A stretch of DNA of 64,000 nucleotides from Methanosarcina baikalica (GTDB lineage Archaea > Halobacteriota > Methanosarcinia > Methanosarcinales > Methanosarcinaceae): positions 1 to 64,000 of the forward strand of contig NZ_JAVKPK010000001.1 in NCBI RefSeq assembly GCF_031461075.1, read 5' to 3'. Made by a program: the position numbers and the translations under genes. The notes beneath the pieces are model-generated. The model did not search any database. It saw only the letters and a list, made by a program, of their open reading frames with translations, and had not been told where the DNA came from. Positions 62,142 to 64,000 of this stretch are shown here, one piece after another (position 1 is the first letter of the stretch; every line of letters begins with the position of its first letter).

Positions 62142-64000
62142 ATGCACTTCAGTCTTGGAATCGATGCGGGGGGCACTTATACTGATGCCGTAATTGTAAG
62201 GGATTCTGATGGAGAAGTAGTCGAATCCAATAAAGCCCTGACTACCTATCCCGATCCCCTTCCTGGAATGAAAAATGCTATTGACCGGCTGGATCCCAGG
62301 TATCTTAAAGATATAAAGCTGGTATCTGTATCTACAACCCTGTCTACAAATACTATTCTGGAAAGTACCGGTTTTCCTGTAGGGCTGATTATGGTAGGGG
62401 ATTATATAATTCCTGAAAAACTCCCTACGAATTACTGGGTGACCGTCTCCGGAGGGCATAACAGTGACGGTGAAGAACTGAAGATCCTTGACCTTGATTC
62501 CGTAGAAGAATTCGCCCTCAATGTAAAAAATAAAGTGTCGGCTTTTGCGGTTTCGTCATATTTCAGCAACCGCAATCCTGAACATGAGCTTGCTGTCAAA
62601 AAAGTCGTTAAGGAACTGACAGGGCACCCTGTAGTCTGCGGGCATGAACTCTCCCAGGACCTTGGAGCCTATGAAAGGGCTATAACTGCATTTCTTAACG
62701 CCCAGTTAATTCCCATTACCCATAAGTTCATCCAGTCAATAATCGAGGAATTAGAAGTCAGAGGGATTACTGCAACCCTGCTGATGCTGAAATGTGACGG
62801 GTCAGTAGTTGGAATCGAAGAAGCCCTGGAAAAACCCATAGAGACCATATTCTCAGGGCCTGCCGCAAGCCTTGTGGGTGCGTCTCACCTGAGCAGGCTC
62901 AATACCTGTGCTATGATTGATGTGGGTGGCACGAGCACGGATGTAGCTATGATGGAAAATGGACTCCCGCAACTCAGCAATTCGGGTGCAGTCGTTGGAG
63001 GCTGGCAGACACGTGTAAAAGCCATCCGCATGGAGACCTCGGCAACCGGCGGAGACAGCCATGTCTGGGTAAAGGGCGACAGAATTTATGTAGGCCCCCG
63101 TCGGGTCATTCCTCTCTGCAGGGCTTCTGCGGTATACCCTGATTTCAAGGAAAAATTGAAGCAGAACAGAGTTGCAAAAGGATATTTCTGCGAAAACATC
63201 CAGGTAACAAAATTTTTTGTCAGGACCGACTTCAGGCCTATCGAGTTAAAGGCAGGAGAGCGAGAAATCTACCGGCAGATAGGAAAAAGGCCTGTTTCCT
63301 TCGGGGATCTGCTAGTAGCACTTAAAAAACGTCCTTCTCCTTCGATGCTGGACTCATTAATCCAGAAAAGACTGATTCAGGCAATAGGTTTTACACCTAC
63401 TGACGCTCTTCATGTGCTTGGAGAATACACCGAATGGGACGTGGAAGCTGCAAGAATAGGGGCTTCCATGCTTGGAAGAATCTTGAAACAGAGCCCTGAG
63501 GATTTCAGTGAGGAAGCAAAACATAAAGTTGCGCGTAATATTGCCGAAGACCTGATTGCCTACCTTATAGAGGGAATGCCTAGAAATGAGATCGACCGGG
63601 TTCTTATGGGAAAAAACTTTACCCGCTTCAGAGTGGAAATTCCGGTGGTTCTCCTCGGAGGGCCTGTAAAAGCATATGTTGAGGAACTGAGAAACCTGAT
63701 TAATGCTGATTTTATAGTTCCCGAGCATGCTGATGTGGGCAATGCTGTCGGAGCCCTTGTAGGGAAAGGAATCAAAAGAGTAGAGATTCTCATAAAAACA
63801 AGAGTTATCCCTAAGTCCCGCGAGGATGAAGCTGAAAGCGGGGATTACGAAACTCAAGAGAGCTGTGTTATAGAAGGTACCTTGCAGCATGAAAAGAAAA
63901 ACGAGTTCATTGTTTTTTCTCCTTCTGGCAGGAAGAAATTTGAAATATATAGTGAAGCCCTTGAATATGCGGAAAAGCTAGGGCGGCAACTTGTTATGGA
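62142..64000 (+). CDS. Hydantoinase/oxoprolinase family protein (partial, runs off the window)
   Basis: Open for 619 residues with no stop before the right edge. ASKHA fold: MHFSLGIDAGGTYTDAVIV at the start, VSVSTTLSTNTILE, KCDGSVVGIEEALEKPIETI, SGPAASLVGA and the second phosphate loop MIDVGGTSTDVAMM with METSATGGDSHVWV after it. It resembles hydantoinase A/oxoprolinase, which couple ATP hydrolysis to opening of cyclic amides, but in methanogens these proteins are of uncertain substrate. The start ATG is preceded by AGAGGT. The last ~60 residues seen are Glu-rich. Confidence 0.85.
   Translation, partial: MHFSLGIDAGGTYTDAVIVRDSDGEVVESNKALTTYPDPLPGMKNAIDRLDPRYLKDIKLVSVSTTLSTNTILESTGFPVGLIMVGDYIIPEKLPTNYWVTVSGGHNSDGEELKILDLDSVEEFALNVKNKVSAFAVSSYFSNRNPEHELAVKKVVKELTGHPVVCGHELSQDLGAYERAITAFLNAQLIPITHKFIQSIIEELEVRGITATLLMLKCDGSVVGIEEALEKPIETIFSGPAASLVGASHLSRLNTCAMIDVGGTSTDVAMMENGLPQLSNSGAVVGGWQTRVKAIRMETSATGGDSHVWVKGDRIYVGPRRVIPLCRASAVYPDFKEKLKQNRVAKGYFCENIQVTKFFVRTDFRPIELKAGEREIYRQIGKRPVSFGDLLVALKKRPSPSMLDSLIQKRLIQAIGFTPTDALHVLGEYTEWDVEAARIGASMLGRILKQSPEDFSEEAKHKVARNIAEDLIAYLIEGMPRNEIDRVLMGKNFTRFRVEIPVVLLGGPVKAYVEELRNLINADFIVPEHADVGNAVGALVGKGIKRVEILIKTRVIPKSREDEAESGDYETQESCVIEGTLQHEKKNEFIVFSPSGRKKFEIYSEALEYAEKLGRQLVM

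Overview
The window is almost certainly from a Methanosarcina species (methanogenic archaeon). It carries the methanol:coenzyme M methyltransferase genes mtaA and mtaCB, archaeal-type PurP, S-adenosylmethionine synthetase and riboflavin-pathway reductase, an intron-containing tRNA-Tyr with the archaeal C1-G72 pair, TATA-type promoters, and long AT-rich intergenic spaces between moderately GC-rich genes.

Layout. 1-2 kb is decayed mobile DNA: the 3' end of an IS6-family transposase, a 152-bp miniature element and a few doubtful small ORFs. 2-10.5 kb is housekeeping: purP, a membrane-anchored HTH protein, truA, a THUMP tRNA methyltransferase, a DUF1805 protein, an exported protein, and two M24 peptidases (map and a Xaa-Pro peptidase). 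10.9-17.6 kb holds tRNA-Asp, tRNA-Tyr (44-nt intron), S-adenosylmethionine synthetase, the hisG-hisA-hisB run, tRNA-Arg and ilvE. 17.9-25 kb has a MoeA fused to a binding-protein-like domain, a DRG GTPase, a methyltransferase/ATP-grasp fusion and an ArsB-type permease. 25-28.5 kb is gene-poor (tRNA-Gln, solitary HicB, a Gly/His-rich exported protein, a second miniature element, an iron-sulfur flavoprotein). 28.5-33.3 kb is AT-rich: a NEW3-domain membrane protein, an ABC exporter and two small membrane proteins. 33.7-38.7 kb has a PAS/PAS/GAF sensor, a second ABC exporter and a riboflavin-pathway reductase.

39.6-46.8 kb is the most unusual block: six tightly packed genes encoding a complete group-4 hydrogenase/complex I-like membrane complex (HyfB, C, E, F, G, I homologues). 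The large subunit lacks all four cysteines that would hold nickel-iron, and the small subunit lacks all four ligands of its iron-sulfur cluster. The ion-pumping part looks intact while the known redox centres are gone.

47-64 kb is the methanol region: a methyltransferase, an Msr-type regulator, a response regulator beside a gutted sensor kinase, mtaA, a RamA-type corrinoid reductive activase, a CobW GTPase with a decayed paralogue truncated beside an 88-bp miniature element, mtaC, mtaB, a GPR1/FUN34/YaaH transporter, a CDF-like protein with a degenerate metal site, and a hydantoinase/oxoprolinase-family gene running off the right edge. Together these supply methanol activation (MtaB, MtaC), methyl transfer to coenzyme M (MtaA), reactivation of oxidised corrinoid (RamA-type) and probably metal or cofactor handling (CobW).
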